Below the pieces are notes generated by a model that saw nothing but the letters and a program-made list of their open reading frames with translations, ran no database searches and was not told where the DNA came from. Positions 27,228-36,634 of a stretch of DNA of 64,000 bases are shown here, piece by piece. Positions within the stretch are counted from its first letter, which is position 1. Every line of letters starts with the position of its first letter. The stretch lies in contig NZ_QPII01000002.1 in assembly GCF_003336675.1 (NCBI RefSeq), forward strand, positions 1 to 64,000, written 5' to 3'. This DNA is from Billgrantia montanilacus. GTDB lineage: Bacteria > Pseudomonadota > Gammaproteobacteria > Pseudomonadales > Halomonadaceae. A program made the position numbers and the translations under genes.

Positions 27228-27731
27228 ATGAAGAACCTGAAATCGAGGTGCCAGGGTGGAATCGCCGTGGGAGCCATTGTGTTGCTGCCTGCCACTTTCA
27301 CCCTGGCCCAGACAGGTAACGGTTTGGACGTGCCTGCCAAGGTCGTGGAACATGGACGCTACATCGCCATAATCAGCGGTTGTAACGATTGCCATACCCC
27401 TAACTACGGAGTGGCCGAGGGCCAAGTGCCTGAGGAACTCTGGCTGACCGGCGACGCGCTGGGCTGGCGCGGCCCATGGGGCACCACCTATCCGCCCAAC
27501 TTGCGACTACTGGCGGACAAGCTGGACGAGCAACAGTGGAACGAGATGACGCACAACCTGCGCACACGTCCCCCGATGCCCTGGTTCAACCTGAACGAGA
27601 TGAGCAGAGAGGACTCCAGTGCTCTCTATCACTACATTCGCTCGTTCGAGACACTGGGTGAACCGGCTCCTCCCTACCTTCCACCGGGCGAGACACCCCC
27701 CGCCCCCTATGTAGATTTCATCCTGGAATGA
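27228..27731 (+). CDS. Periplasmic c-type cytochrome (single haem)
   Basis: A 167-residue protein with a signal peptide (cleavage near FTLAQ) and one haem c site CNDCH at residues ~51-55. The segment RPPMPWF near residue 122 supplies a likely axial Met. The WGTTYPPNLR and PMPWFNLNEMSREDSSALYHYIRS segments resemble haem domains of the small cytochrome subunits of alcohol/gluconate-type dehydrogenases. It should accept electrons in the periplasm. No dehydrogenase partner is adjacent, so the donor is unknown. GAGGAAAC precedes the ATG. Confidence 0.85.
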   Translation: MKNLKSRCQGGIAVGAIVLLPATFTLAQTGNGLDVPAKVVEHGRYIAIISGCNDCHTPNYGVAEGQVPEELWLTGDALGWRGPWGTTYPPNLRLLADKLDEQQWNEMTHNLRTRPPMPWFNLNEMSREDSSALYHYIRSFETLGEPAPPYLPPGETPPAPYVDFILE

Positions 27732-27839
27732 CATCTGGCTAGCCAAGGAAGGCGAGACCGTCAGCTGTAAACCGGCAAATTCTGGTTTTTCGCCGTTTCT
27801 CGCTCATGATCAGGCTCTCCTGTTCGGTCTGATCAGAGC

Positions 27840-28004
27840 TTAGGGAAACACTGCACAAATGCCTGCGCGAGCGAATCGCTGCGTTGCGCGGTGCTGGTGC
27901 GCCAGCACGGTCGGAATCCTCACATATACCCCATATGCTCCGTTTCCTGTGCTCCGTGCGCCTTGCGCTTCCTCTCGCTCGTCGATTTGTTCAGCGTTTC
28001 CTTA
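27840..28004 (-). mobile_element. MITE-like element, copy 2 (165 bp)
   Basis: A non-coding copy of the 20238-20475 element in reverse orientation, lacking ~75 bp of its middle. Terminal inverted repeats are GGGAAACACTGCACAAAT on the left and the complement of AGGAAACGCTGAACAAAT on the right. TTAG abuts both ends (CTTAG-GGAAAC and GTTTCC-TTAGC), a perfect 4-bp YTAR-type target duplication as generated by IS5-group transposases. The shared core includes GCACGGAGCACAG and CACCAGCACCGCGCAACGCA. No transposase is encoded in the window, so it must be mobilised in trans. Confidence 0.75.
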
Positions 28005-28056
28005 GCGCCTGGTCCGATGTTCGGGGACCATTTCAGATGGGGCGGTGCGGGCAAGT

Positions 28057-28080
28057 CCGGCCCATGCAAGGATGGGCCGG
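28057..28080 (-). terminator. Hairpin after the second small lipoprotein gene
   Basis: A perfect 9-bp stem (CCGGCCCAT / ATGGGCCGG) with a 6-nt loop, 23 bp after the lipoprotein stop on the minus strand. It has no real T-tract. Confidence 0.45.
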
Positions 28081-28103
28081 GGAAGCACTAAGAAGGAATC
28101 ACT

Positions 28104-28373
28104 TCAGTCGCAGGGTACCACGGCACGACTGGTGTTCTTGGCCCACAGGGTCTGGCCGTCCGGCGTGGTGCCGTGAGAATTCCAGGTTTCGGTCACTTCG
28201 ATGCAGTAGGACCCCAGGTCCTCGACACTTTTTTCAGGGTCGGCCGGGCGGTCGTTGCCGATCCGGAGGATATCGAGATTTTCGCTGGTATAGCGTGGCG
28301 CTACGGCGTTGGCACCGCAGCCGGCCACCAATGCAGTTACCATGAGCAGGGGAAGTGCGTTTCGCAGTTTCAT
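28104..28373 (-). CDS. Small lipoprotein, paralogue of the 19025-19297 gene
   Basis: An 89-residue precursor starting MKLRNALPLL with lipobox VTALVAGC. The mature ~70 residues align along their whole length with the 19025-19297 product, roughly half the positions identical, including both extra Cys (SYCIEVTE and VVPC). The start at 28373 has GAGGATGAT upstream; 28433 would precede the signal peptide. It is a single-gene unit with its own hairpin. The function is unknown. Confidence 0.75.
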   Translation of the reverse strand: MKLRNALPLLMVTALVAGCGANAVAPRYTSENLDILRIGNDRPADPEKSVEDLGSYCIEVTETWNSHGTTPDGQTLWAKNTSRAVVPCD

Positions 28374-28520
28374 CGTATCATCCTCAAAAACGTTCGTTTT
28401 ACGGATGATGCGTAACGGGCAATGCGAGAGCATGCCATGGGGGCCAATCCATTAGCCATCCACCGCATCTCTTCATTCTAGGGGAACGCAGTTGTACCGC
28501 CAACCCGTTATCCATTGCGC

Positions 28521-29060
28521 TTATTGACGCCGCCTGTCCTGCCCCGGGGTCGTTACTCCCTCGAGGCTTGACGCATCTCCCACGGACCGGTTGCCCAGCA
28601 CGCTGAAGGAGCCGTCGGTTTCGAGCACGACGGCCTCGATCTTGCTTAAATCGGCAAGGCCGGCTGCGCGCACTGCTGCGCGCACCTCATCCTTGGTGAC
28701 TCGCGCCTTCACCAAGGCATGTGACAGATAATCCCCACGAAAGAAAAGCAGCGCCGGTTCACCGGTCACCAGTTGCCGTACCCAGCGTTGGCGCACGCTC
28801 GCCCAGGTAACGATGTACTGCATGCCAACTAGCAGCGCGAAGGCCAGCCCCCCTTGAGCCAGCGTTACATCCTTGCTGAGCATGACCGTGGCGAGCACCG
28901 AGCCCAGTGCCACCGTCACGACCAGGTCGAAGGCGTTCATTTTCGATAGCGTACGACGCCCGGATATCCGCAGCAGGCACACCAGGCTGGCATAGCCCAG
29001 CACACCCAGCACTGCCGTGCGAAGCAGGGCGACAATAGTGTCGAAGAAGATCGGATCCAC
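28521..29060 (-). CDS. DUF421 (YetF/YcaP-like) membrane protein
   Basis: A 179-residue inner-membrane protein with three N-terminal helices (residues ~10-30, ~42-60, ~67-85) and a small C-terminal soluble domain. It has the DUF421 signatures RISGRRTLSKMNAFDLVVTVALGS (residues ~31-54) and FFRGDYLSHALVKARVTKDEV (~106-126). Family members are of unknown biochemical role, with links to spore germination in Bacillus and stress in enterics. Translation starts at GTG with AGGAGG at ideal spacing. It is divergent from metG, with a 151-bp shared upstream region. Confidence 0.85.
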   Translation of the reverse strand: MDPIFFDTIVALLRTAVLGVLGYASLVCLLRISGRRTLSKMNAFDLVVTVALGSVLATVMLSKDVTLAQGGLAFALLVGMQYIVTWASVRQRWVRQLVTGEPALLFFRGDYLSHALVKARVTKDEVRAAVRAAGLADLSKIEAVVLETDGSFSVLGNRSVGDASSLEGVTTPGQDRRRQ

Positions 29061-29211
29061 GCAAGCCTCCTTGTCAGCGAGTCAATGTCAGCCTAGTGCA
29101 GGATGACAGCTCCTGTGGTGACCCATTCGACGACTCCCACCGACCGGGTGCAGTGATGGTTCAACAGGGCTACAATCGGGGACTGTTTTTCCTGGAAATA
29201 TCAGAGCCGAT

Positions 29212-31254
29212 ATGTCGAACAACGCAAGCGCCCCGCGCAAGATCCTGGTCACCAGTGCCCTGCCCTACGCCAACGGCTCGATCCACCTTGGCCACCTGCT
29301 GGAATACATCCAGACGGACATCTGGGTACGCTTTCAGAAGAGCCGCGGTAACGAATGCCACTATGTGTGTGCCGACGATGCCCACGGTACCGCGATCATG
29401 CTGCGCGCCGAACAGGAAGGCATCACCTCGGAGGCACTGATCGAGCGCGTCTCGACAGAACACCAGGCGGATTTCGCCACCTTCGGGGTCGCTTTCGACA
29501 ACTATCACTCGACGCATTCCGACGAGAACCGCTACTTCAGCGAGCTGATCTACACTCGCCTGCGCGATGCCGGACATATCGCCACCCGCGATATCGAGCA
29601 AATGTACGATCCGGTGAAAGGCCTGTTCCTCGCCGACCGCTTCATCAAGGGCACCTGCCCCAAGTGCAAGACCGCCGACCAGTACGGCGACAACTGCGAG
29701 GCATGCGGCGCCACCTACACCCCGGCGGAGCTGATCGACCCGGTATCGGCGATCTCTGGCGCCACGCCAGAGGTACGCAGCTCCACCCACTATTTCTTCA
29801 AGCTGCCGGACTTCGCCGATTTCCTCAAGCAGTGGACTCGCGGCGGCCATGTCCAGACCCAGATCAGCAACAAATTGCAGGAGTGGTTCGAATCGGGGCT
29901 CAACGAGTGGGACATCTCACGCGACGCCCCCTACTTTGGCTTCGAGATTCCCGATGCACCGGGCAAGTACTTCTACGTATGGCTGGACGCGCCGATCGGC
30001 TACCTCGCCAGCTTCAAGAATCTGTGCGAGCGTACCGGCATCGACTTCGATGCCTTCTGGAAGAAGGACTCCGAGGCCGAGGTCTACCACTTCATCGGCA
30101 AGGACATCGTCTACTTCCATGCGCTGTTCTGGCCCGCCATGTTGCATGGTGCCGACTTCCGCACGCCCACGGCGGTGAACTGCCACGGATTCGTCACCGT
30201 CAACGGCGCCAAGATGTCGAAGTCGCGCGGCACCTTCATCAAGGCGGCCACCTACGCCGAGCATCTCAACCCCGAGTACCTGCGCTACTATTTCGCCGCC
30301 AAGCTCACCTCGCGAGTCGACGACCTGGATCTCAACCTCGACGACTTCGCCGCCCGGGTGAATGCCGACCTGGTAGGCAAGGTGGTCAATATCGCCAGCC
30401 GCTGTGCCGGTTTCGTCAAGAAGCTGGGCGATGGCAGACTCTCGGCACACTGCGCCGAGCCGGAGCTGGTAGCGCGCTTCATCGCCGCCGGCGACGGTAT
30501 CGCCGAGGACTTCGAGGCCCGCGAGTTTGGTCGTGCGGTGCGCAAGATCATGGAGCTGGCCGACGAGGCCAACACCTACATCGCCGACAAGGAACCGTGG
30601 GTACTGGCCAAACAGGATGGACAAGAACAGGAAGTACTGGACATCTGCTCGGTGGGCATCAACCTGTTCCGCCAGCTCATGGTTTACCTGACCCCGGTAG
30701 TGCCGGCCATGGCCGAACAGGCGCGGCAGTTCCTGCAGCTCGACTCGCTCGACTGGCACAGCCGTCACGACGTGCTTCTGGGCAACGGCATCGCCAAGTT
30801 CAAGCCGTTGATGACCCGCGTGGAACGTGATCGTATCGATGCCATGATCGAGGCATCGAAGGAGGACCTGGTGGAAGAACAGAAGCTCAAGGAGGCGGTC
30901 AAGGGGCCGCTGGCCGAAGACCCCATCGCCGACGAGATCTCCTTCGACGATTTCGCCAAGGTCGACCTGCGAATCGCCCGCATCGCCAAGGCCGAGTACG
31001 TTGAGGGTGCCGACAAGCTGCTCCAACTGACCCTGGACCTGGGCGGCGAGAGCCGCACCGTCTTCGCCGGCATTCGCGCCGCCTATGCGCCGGAGGCTCT
31101 GGAGGGCCGACTCACGGTCATGGTCGCCAACCTGGCGCCACGCAAGATGCGCTTCGGCGTTTCGGAAGGAATGGTGCTGGCGGCAGGAGACGACGGGGGT
31201 ATCTACCTACTCTCGCCCGACTCCGGCGCCGAGCCCGGCCAGCGCGTCAGATGA
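29212..31254 (+). CDS. metG: Methionyl-tRNA synthetase
   Basis: A 680-residue class I synthetase charging tRNA-Met. Motifs in order: a HIGH-type HLGH near residue 23, a zinc knuckle with four Cys (CPKCK...CEACG, residues ~145-165), KMSKS in [11 protein letters not shown] (~335) and a C-terminal dimerisation/tRNA-binding OB domain (from ~575: [14 protein letters not shown] to PGQRV). This matches the E. coli-type homodimeric enzyme. The following hairpin at 31277-31312 may end the transcript. In many gammaproteobacteria metG sits beside the Mrp/ApbC gene; here DUF421 is its divergent neighbour instead. Confidence 0.98.
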   Translation: MSNNASAPRKILVTSALPYANGSIHLGHLLEYIQTDIWVRFQKSRGNECHYVCADDAHGTAIMLRAEQEGITSEALIERVSTEHQADFATFGVAFDNYHSTHSDENRYFSELIYTRLRDAGHIATRDIEQMYDPVKGLFLADRFIKGTCPKCKTADQYGDNCEACGATYTPAELIDPVSAISGATPEVRSSTHYFFKLPDFADFLKQWTRGGHVQTQISNKLQEWFESGLNEWDISRDAPYFGFEIPDAPGKYFYVWLDAPIGYLASFKNLCERTGIDFDAFWKKDSEAEVYHFIGKDIVYFHALFWPAMLHGADFRTPTAVNCHGFVTVNGAKMSKSRGTFIKAATYAEHLNPEYLRYYFAAKLTSRVDDLDLNLDDFAARVNADLVGKVVNIASRCAGFVKKLGDGRLSAHCAEPELVARFIAAGDGIAEDFEAREFGRAVRKIMELADEANTYIADKEPWVLAKQDGQEQEVLDICSVGINLFRQLMVYLTPVVPAMAEQARQFLQLDSLDWHSRHDVLLGNGIAKFKPLMTRVERDRIDAMIEASKEDLVEEQKLKEAVKGPLAEDPIADEISFDDFAKVDLRIARIAKAEYVEGADKLLQLTLDLGGESRTVFAGIRAAYAPEALEGRLTVMVANLAPRKMRFGVSEGMVLAAGDDGGIYLLSPDSGAEPGQRVR

Positions 31255-31276
31255 CCCCAAGACCAGCATGAGCACA

Positions 31277-31312
31277 CCAGCAAGGGCACGGCTAAAACCG
31301 TGCCCTTGCTGG
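31277..31312. terminator. Long hairpin after metG
   Basis: A perfect 15-bp stem (CCAGCAAGGGCACGG and its complement) with loop CTAAAA, 22 bp after the metG stop. It lacks a T-tract on the plus strand, so it may be a strong stability or rho-dependent structure rather than a classic terminator. Confidence 0.6.
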
Positions 31313-31416
31313 CTTATCGCGCCTGATTATATTAAAGACATGTAGTCCTTGGCCGATAACTGTGTAAGAGATCACCCACTTTAACGTCGCCTGTCTCTCG
31401 ACTCCACCGGCGACAA

Positions 31417-33033
31417 ATGACACAGGCGCGCCAGATGACTGCACTGTACAGCTCACTGCGTAATCGTTTTCTCCTGTCGCTATGTGCCGTGCTGTGCCTG
31501 GCTCTTCTTGCCCTTGTCGCGATTGCACGCTTCCAGATCATGCCGATTCTGCTGGAGGACGAGGAACAGTATGCCGGCGGTGAACTCGACCGAGTCGAGC
31601 GCGCCATTGGCAGTGAGCTGGGCCATATGCGGCGCCTGGTTGAGGACTGGGCCTTCTGGGACGACACCTACGACTTTGTTCAGGGTGAACGGCCGGAGTA
31701 TGTCGACTCCAACCTCTATGAGAGCACCCTGGAAACCCTCGATCTTGACCTGATGATCTTTCTCGATGCCCACAATCAGCCCAGATGGGTAGTGGGCTAC
31801 AACGGCGAGGGCGAGTTCACCTCATGCCCCGGCACGGCACCCCCCTGCGACTGGGCCGATACCTACATCGACTTCCTGCAAGCCAGGCTCGAGGGCGAAA
31901 ACGAGGAACCACAGACCTGGCTGCTCGCCAAGCCCGAACTGGCCATGGCGACCATGTCAGGCATCTACCAGAGTCGGGAAGTGTCCCCGTCAGCCGGCTG
32001 GCTGCTGATGGTACGCCCCCTTTCGGCGCCCTGGGTCGAACAGCTGCGCGACACGACCGGCATCGACCTGAGCCTGACCAGCATCGCCCAAGACAATGAC
32101 GTGACCCACGACGGCCTTGAGCGTATTTCAGCCAATCGCATGACGGCCAGTCGAACGGTCGAGGCCATGCCCGATGATCACCTGATTCGCATCGATACCC
32201 TGCTTCCCCGCCAGCGCTATCAGGCCAGCCTTGAAACCTTTCGTTTCGCCCTCTACTGGACAGTTGGCGTACTGGTCGTGACCCTGTTGGTAGTACTGTG
32301 GCTTCTCGAGAGAATTGTGCTGGCGCCGATTCGCCAATTCTCGCACTTCACCCAACGCATGCATCATGATGCATTGCCGCCCCCCATGCCGGCTTCGCTA
32401 CTGAAGCGACGCGACGAGATCGGCACCCTGGCCCAGGAATTTCGTAATCTCCTCGACCACCAGCACCAGCAGTCCGCCCTGCTGCTCGAATTGTCACAAC
32501 ATGATTCGCTGACGGGTCTCGCCAACCGCCGCTTGTTCGATGAGCGCCTCGAAAAGGCCGTGCATATGGCACAGGCTTCCGGCCATGAGGTGTCGGCATT
32601 GATGATCGATATCGACCACTTCAAGCTCTACAACGATCACTACGGTCATCTTGCCGGCGATGAGTGCCTGATCGCACTCGCCGAATGCATGAGCCGCCAT
32701 CTCGGCCGCCAGGACTACCTTGTCGCGCGCACCGGAGGCGAGGAGTTCAGCGTGCTGCTGCCGGATACCTCGCTCGAAGCCGCCATCGATCATGGGGAGG
32801 CGCTGCGCCTGGCCATCCAAGAGCGGGCCCTGCCCCATGCCACCTCGCCGACCGCCGCCTGCGTGACGGTGAGCATCGGTGTTGCGAGCTGCCACCCCAG
32901 CGCGTCGAATAATCCTACTGCGCTGATGCAGGCCGCAGACAACGCGCTCTACCGGGCCAAGGAGAGCGGGCGAAATCGGGTCAAGGCCGGCGCTGCCGGT
33001 CGACAGGAGTGGACCACGACGCCCTCGAGCTGA
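31417..33033 (+). CDS. Membrane diguanylate cyclase with CHASE4-like periplasmic sensor
   Basis: A 538-residue signalling protein: helix (~17-40), periplasmic CHASE4-like domain (~45-270, with [12 protein letters not shown]), second helix (~280-300), HAMP linker and GGDEF domain (~360-525). The active motif is GGEEF, with metal Asp in MIDIDHFK, so c-di-GMP synthesis is expected. The inhibitory I-site region reads RQDY instead of RxxD, so product inhibition at the usual site may be absent. The start is uncertain between ATG 31417 and 31435; neither has a good Shine-Dalgarno. It could feed the LapD/LapG pathway that governs the adhesin at 1-1966, but many other targets are possible. Confidence 0.9.
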   Translation: MTQARQMTALYSSLRNRFLLSLCAVLCLALLALVAIARFQIMPILLEDEEQYAGGELDRVERAIGSELGHMRRLVEDWAFWDDTYDFVQGERPEYVDSNLYESTLETLDLDLMIFLDAHNQPRWVVGYNGEGEFTSCPGTAPPCDWADTYIDFLQARLEGENEEPQTWLLAKPELAMATMSGIYQSREVSPSAGWLLMVRPLSAPWVEQLRDTTGIDLSLTSIAQDNDVTHDGLERISANRMTASRTVEAMPDDHLIRIDTLLPRQRYQASLETFRFALYWTVGVLVVTLLVVLWLLERIVLAPIRQFSHFTQRMHHDALPPPMPASLLKRRDEIGTLAQEFRNLLDHQHQQSALLLELSQHDSLTGLANRRLFDERLEKAVHMAQASGHEVSALMIDIDHFKLYNDHYGHLAGDECLIALAECMSRHLGRQDYLVARTGGEEFSVLLPDTSLEAAIDHGEALRLAIQERALPHATSPTAACVTVSIGVASCHPSASNNPTALMQAADNALYRAKESGRNRVKAGAAGRQEWTTTPSS

Positions 33034-33119
33034 CGCGGCGTCTGGCCGTGCGCAGGTACCTGTTCAGCATCAAAGCACGTACAATATCGGCCTGTCGACG
33101 AGCCCAACAAGGAGCCACT

Positions 33120-33902
33120 GTGACGGGCCAGCACGTTCTGATCGACACCATAGACGATGCCCTGCCGCAGACCCAGTGCGGCAAGTGCGGGTATCCTGGC
33201 TGCCGCCCCTATGCCGAAGCCATCGTGGCCGGGGAGCCGATCAATCGCTGCCCGCCTGGTGGCGATGCTACCGTCGCTCGACTCGCTGAATTGACCGGTC
33301 GCGAGCCCTCGCCGCTCGAAGAGCCCGCCCAGCCCCCCCTGGTGGCCTTGATTCGCGAGGCGGAGTGCATCGGCTGCACCAAGTGCATCCAGGCCTGCCC
33401 GGTCGACGCCATCCTGGGGGCATCCAAGCGCATGCATACGGTGATCGCAGCGGAGTGCACCGGCTGTGAGCTCTGCATCGCACCCTGCCCGGTCGACTGC
33501 ATCGACCTCTTGCCCCACCCCGACTGGCTTGCAGCCGACAGCGAGGCAGCCAAGCAAGACTATCTGCATGCCCGTGCCCGCAATGGTCGCCAACGCTTCA
33601 CGGCTCGCAACCGACGCCTGGCGCGCCAGGCACGGGAGAAGCGCCTGGAACGCCAGCGACGCCTGATCCGCCAGACCTCACGGGCCAGCCGCAATACCTC
33701 GGACAACCGGCTCGAACAGCGACAACGGCAGATGGCCGTCAACGCCGCCGAACAGGCCCTGCGCCGGGCCAGGCAGCAGTTGGCCCATGCCGAGCGCCAG
33801 GGCACTGTCGAGGCGATCGAGACGGCGCGGGATCGGGTAGCACAGGCGAGCAGGCTGCTTGACGATGCCCGCGCATCCCTCGACATCACCCCATCATGCT
33901 GA
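33120..33902 (+). CDS. rsxB: RsxB/RnfB-like ferredoxin without membrane anchor
   Basis: A 260-residue iron-sulfur protein. A GTG start at 33120 with AAGGAG is chosen; the open frame back to 33009 overlaps the cyclase gene and lacks coding sense. It has the N-terminal 4Fe-4S cluster of RnfB ([17 protein letters not shown] then NRCPPGG) and two ferredoxin motifs ([32 protein letters not shown]). The usual N-terminal membrane helix of RnfB/RsxB is missing. A basic, Arg/Gln-rich helical tail of ~90 residues follows ([19 protein letters not shown]). No other rnf/rsx gene is in the window. It sits next to nth, as rsx genes do in gammaproteobacteria. Confidence 0.88.
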   Translation: MTGQHVLIDTIDDALPQTQCGKCGYPGCRPYAEAIVAGEPINRCPPGGDATVARLAELTGREPSPLEEPAQPPLVALIREAECIGCTKCIQACPVDAILGASKRMHTVIAAECTGCELCIAPCPVDCIDLLPHPDWLAADSEAAKQDYLHARARNGRQRFTARNRRLARQAREKRLERQRRLIRQTSRASRNTSDNRLEQRQRQMAVNAAEQALRRARQQLAHAERQGTVEAIETARDRVAQASRLLDDARASLDITPSC

Positions 33903-33924
33903 CCTCCAGAGAAGCGGCCCCGAG

Positions 33925-34563
33925 ATGAACGCCCAGAAACGCCACGAGATCTTTACTCGATTGCGCGAGCACAACCCCGAGCCCACCACCGAGCTGCACT
34001 GGTCGACCCCCTTCGAGCTGCTCACCGCAGTGCTGCTCTCCGCCCAAGCCACGGACGTCGGCGTAAACAAGGCCACCGCAAGGCTGTTCCCGGCAGCCAA
34101 TACACCACAGGCGATACTCGACCTCAGCATCGACGGGCTCAAGGAGCACATCAAGACCATTGGCCTGTACAACACCAAGGCCGAGAACCTGATGAAGACC
34201 TGCCGCATTCTGGTCGAACAGCATGGCGGCGAAGTCCCGAGAACCCGTATCGACCTGGAAGCGCTGCCGGGCGTCGGCCGCAAGACCGCCAACGTGATCC
34301 TAAATACCGCATTCGGCGAGCCGACCATTGCCGTCGACACCCATATCTTCAGGGTCTCGAACCGCACAGGCCTGGCCAAGGGCAAGGATGTGGTGGAAGT
34401 GGAAAAGAAACTACTGCGTCATGTCCCCAGGGAGTTTCTCCAGGACGCCCACCATTGGTTGATCCTGCACGGACGCTACACCTGCGTGGCACGCAAGCCA
34501 CGCTGCGGCAGCTGTGTCATCGAGGATCTCTGCGAGTTCAAGGGCAAGATCGACATCGCCTGA
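33925..34563 (+). CDS. nth: Endonuclease III, base-excision DNA glycosylase/AP lyase
   Basis: A 212-residue enzyme that removes oxidised pyrimidines and cleaves the abasic site. The helix-hairpin-helix LPGVGRKTANVIL contains the catalytic Lys; the catalytic Asp is in VDTHIFRV. The C-terminal 4Fe-4S loop has the exact C-x6-C-x2-C-x5-C spacing (CVARKPRCGSCVIEDLC). Length equals E. coli Nth (211). The start at 33925 is 22 bp after rsxB, making an rsxB-nth operon. Confidence 0.97.
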   Translation: MNAQKRHEIFTRLREHNPEPTTELHWSTPFELLTAVLLSAQATDVGVNKATARLFPAANTPQAILDLSIDGLKEHIKTIGLYNTKAENLMKTCRILVEQHGGEVPRTRIDLEALPGVGRKTANVILNTAFGEPTIAVDTHIFRVSNRTGLAKGKDVVEVEKKLLRHVPREFLQDAHHWLILHGRYTCVARKPRCGSCVIEDLCEFKGKIDIA

Positions 34564-34660
34564 GCCACGAATGCGACCAAGGGCGGTTTTGCATATTCGC
34601 GCAAGCTGTTGGACGATAGCGATTCAGGCAAGCCGACAATAACAACGATCGAGCCGCTCC

Positions 34661-35722
34661 ATGCGCATCCACGACCGCCCCATTCAAGAACGAATCGAGG
34701 CGCTGCTCTCCCTCTCCCGGGAGCACGCCGACACCTTCGGCAGCCCCTCCGCCTGGCTGGCTCGGGAGCGCTATCTCGCCGCGCACCCCACGCGCATCAT
34801 GGTCATGAAGTGCATGGACGGCCGCATTCACATTCCCCATGCCACCCGCACGCCGCTGGGCATCATCACGCCCTTTCGCAACCTTGGTGGCATCTTCCAT
34901 CTCGGCTGGCCCTACCTGGGCGAAATGCTCACCGATACGGTGTACGAGGCGACTCGCGGTGGCCATGGCGTGCTGATGATCATCACCTATCACTTTTCAC
35001 GGGGCGAGAAGAATCGCGGCTGTGCCGGCTTTGACTGTGACGCCGAGGCTGCCCTGTCCCACGCCCGAGAGATTCGCGCCCAGGCCGAGCAGCTGTTCGG
35101 CCATGACCATCGTCATGTCTATCCCCTGGTCTGTGGTTTCGAAACCGACGGCGACGCCTTGATCGTGCATGGCGAAGGCGACACACGCCTCGACATGAGC
35201 GAACTGGGCCTGGCCGACGCCAGCGACCTGGAGCGGCGAGTCACCGCCCTGTGCCCCGATATGCCCAGCGATATTCGTCGCGACCTGCTGCCACTGCTGG
35301 AAGGCAACCTGCAGCACGTGGATTCACTGCGGGGCGTCGCCCGTGAACTCGATATCGAGCATCGGGAATGGGTGATTTGCGTGGGCCGCGGCTTCGACTT
35401 CCTGCACCTGCCCAACACCGCCCTGATCGTAGGCCCCTATAGCCCCGACCTTTCGCAGCCCATCGGCACCGCGGCGGGCATCATCGATGCCAACATGAAA
35501 TCCAGCAGGATTCCCGATGACGGCTTCCTGCTGCTGGCCTCGACCCCCTACCAGGAGGTCGGCGTCGACCGAGCCCGAGCCGTGATGAAGTCCCACTTTC
35601 TCACGGAATTCGCCACTCGGGTCATCCACCGCGAACACCCGAAACTGGCCAAGCGCATGCTTCGGCGTACCGCCGTGGTCCATTGGCCCAGCCGCCGGCT
35701 GGAACTGCTCAGCGACGCCTGA
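34661..35722 (+). CDS. Divergent beta-carbonic-anhydrase-like protein of unknown function
   Basis: A 353-residue soluble protein. Near residue 48 it has MKCMDGRIH, resembling the Cys-x-Asp-x-Arg zinc motif of beta-carbonic anhydrases, and later YHFSRGEKNRGCAGFDCD, which could supply the His...Cys pair with a longer spacing than the usual HxxC. The N-terminal part (ITPFRNLGGIFHLGWPYL) also resembles the R-N-A-G strand of that fold. The C-terminal half is unlike standard enzymes and may be a second pseudo-domain, as in carboxysomal anhydrases. No carboxysome or Rubisco gene is nearby. It is followed 16 bp later by a DUF218 gene, probably co-transcribed. Carbonic anhydrase activity is a hypothesis from motifs only. 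Confidence 0.6.
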   Translation: MRIHDRPIQERIEALLSLSREHADTFGSPSAWLARERYLAAHPTRIMVMKCMDGRIHIPHATRTPLGIITPFRNLGGIFHLGWPYLGEMLTDTVYEATRGGHGVLMIITYHFSRGEKNRGCAGFDCDAEAALSHAREIRAQAEQLFGHDHRHVYPLVCGFETDGDALIVHGEGDTRLDMSELGLADASDLERRVTALCPDMPSDIRRDLLPLLEGNLQHVDSLRGVARELDIEHREWVICVGRGFDFLHLPNTALIVGPYSPDLSQPIGTAAGIIDANMKSSRIPDDGFLLLASTPYQEVGVDRARAVMKSHFLTEFATRVIHREHPKLAKRMLRRTAVVHWPSRRLELLSDA

Positions 35723-35738
35723 CCCGCCGGAGATCGAC

Positions 35739-36485
35739 ATGAGCGACCTGAAACTCCTGCTGTTGCCACCCACTCTCAATGTGCTGCTGGTATTGATCGG
35801 GCTGATGCTCGGACTTCGGCGCCTGCTTGGCGCACTGCTGGCCATGCTGGGCTTGATCGGACTACTGGCTCTCGCCACCCCTCTGGCCAGCCACGCCCTG
35901 CGCCAGGGCCTGGAGCCCTACCCCGTACCTATGCCCAGCCAGCTGGAGACCGCGCAGGCCATCGTGATCCTGGGCGGCGGCCGTGACTACGATGCCCCGG
36001 AATTCGATTGGGGCGATGCCCCCGCCAACGCCACCTGGCGACGCCTCGCCTACGGGGCGCATCTGCATCGCAGCGTCGAGCTGCCGATACTGGTCAGCGG
36101 CGGCCGGGTGCATGACGAGCACAGCGCCGAAGCCAGCCTGATGGCGGCAGCGCTGCGCGAGGTCTTCGACGTGCCGGTGCGCTGGCTGGAGGGCGAAAGC
36201 CGCAATACCGCCGAGAACGCCCGGTTCAGCGCCGAGATGCTCCTCGCCGCGGATATCAGCCATGTGGCGCTGGTGTCCCAGGCCTGGCATCTTCCTCGGG
36301 CTGTGGCCGAGTTCGAAGCCGCCGGGATGACTGTCATCCCTGCACCGACGCAATTCGCCAGCCCGCCGCCACAAGGGTGGCACGCCTGGATACCCCGGGC
36401 CTATCACCTCAACCAGAGCACCCGGGCGCTGAACGAGTGGTTGGGTCGTGCCTGGATTGCCCTGCGCGACAGGCTGCCTCTTTAG
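35739..36485 (+). CDS. DUF218 (YdcF/ElyC-like) membrane protein
   Basis: A 248-residue protein with two N-terminal hydrophobic helices (residues ~8-25 and ~30-50) and a periplasmic DUF218 domain. Signature segments are AQAIVILGGGRDYD, LPILVSGGRV, ESRNTAENARFSAEML and ALVSQAWHLPRAV. The layout is that of ElyC, which in E. coli affects lipid-carrier use in envelope biogenesis. It shares the upstream gene's transcript (16-bp gap). The substrate is not known for the family. Confidence 0.85.
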   Translation: MSDLKLLLLPPTLNVLLVLIGLMLGLRRLLGALLAMLGLIGLLALATPLASHALRQGLEPYPVPMPSQLETAQAIVILGGGRDYDAPEFDWGDAPANATWRRLAYGAHLHRSVELPILVSGGRVHDEHSAEASLMAAALREVFDVPVRWLEGESRNTAENARFSAEMLLAADISHVALVSQAWHLPRAVAEFEAAGMTVIPAPTQFASPPPQGWHAWIPRAYHLNQSTRALNEWLGRAWIALRDRLPL

Positions 36486-36634
36486 TCGGCCGGGCAAGGG
36501 CAACCTTCAGGAGCCCAGCGATGGTAGCCGAAGACCCGTTCCTTCCGCCTAGTCAAAGGTCGTAATGTCCTTCCCAAGGCGAACGCGTTACGCTGAGTTC
36601 GACGCCAGACGCTATCCAGAATAACGAGATTCCC

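Larger units (their letters stand above)
27732..28103. other. Intergenic region containing MITE copy 2 and a hairpin
   Basis: The 372-bp gap holds the MITE-like element at 27840-28004 and a perfect 9-bp hairpin at 28057-28080. Outside these I see no gene or further motif. Confidence 0.6.

Noticed and set aside
29355..30830. 491-codon open frame in another plus-strand frame
   Set aside because: It is very rich in Arg, Gln and His and sits inside metG; typical out-of-frame reading of a GC-rich gene.
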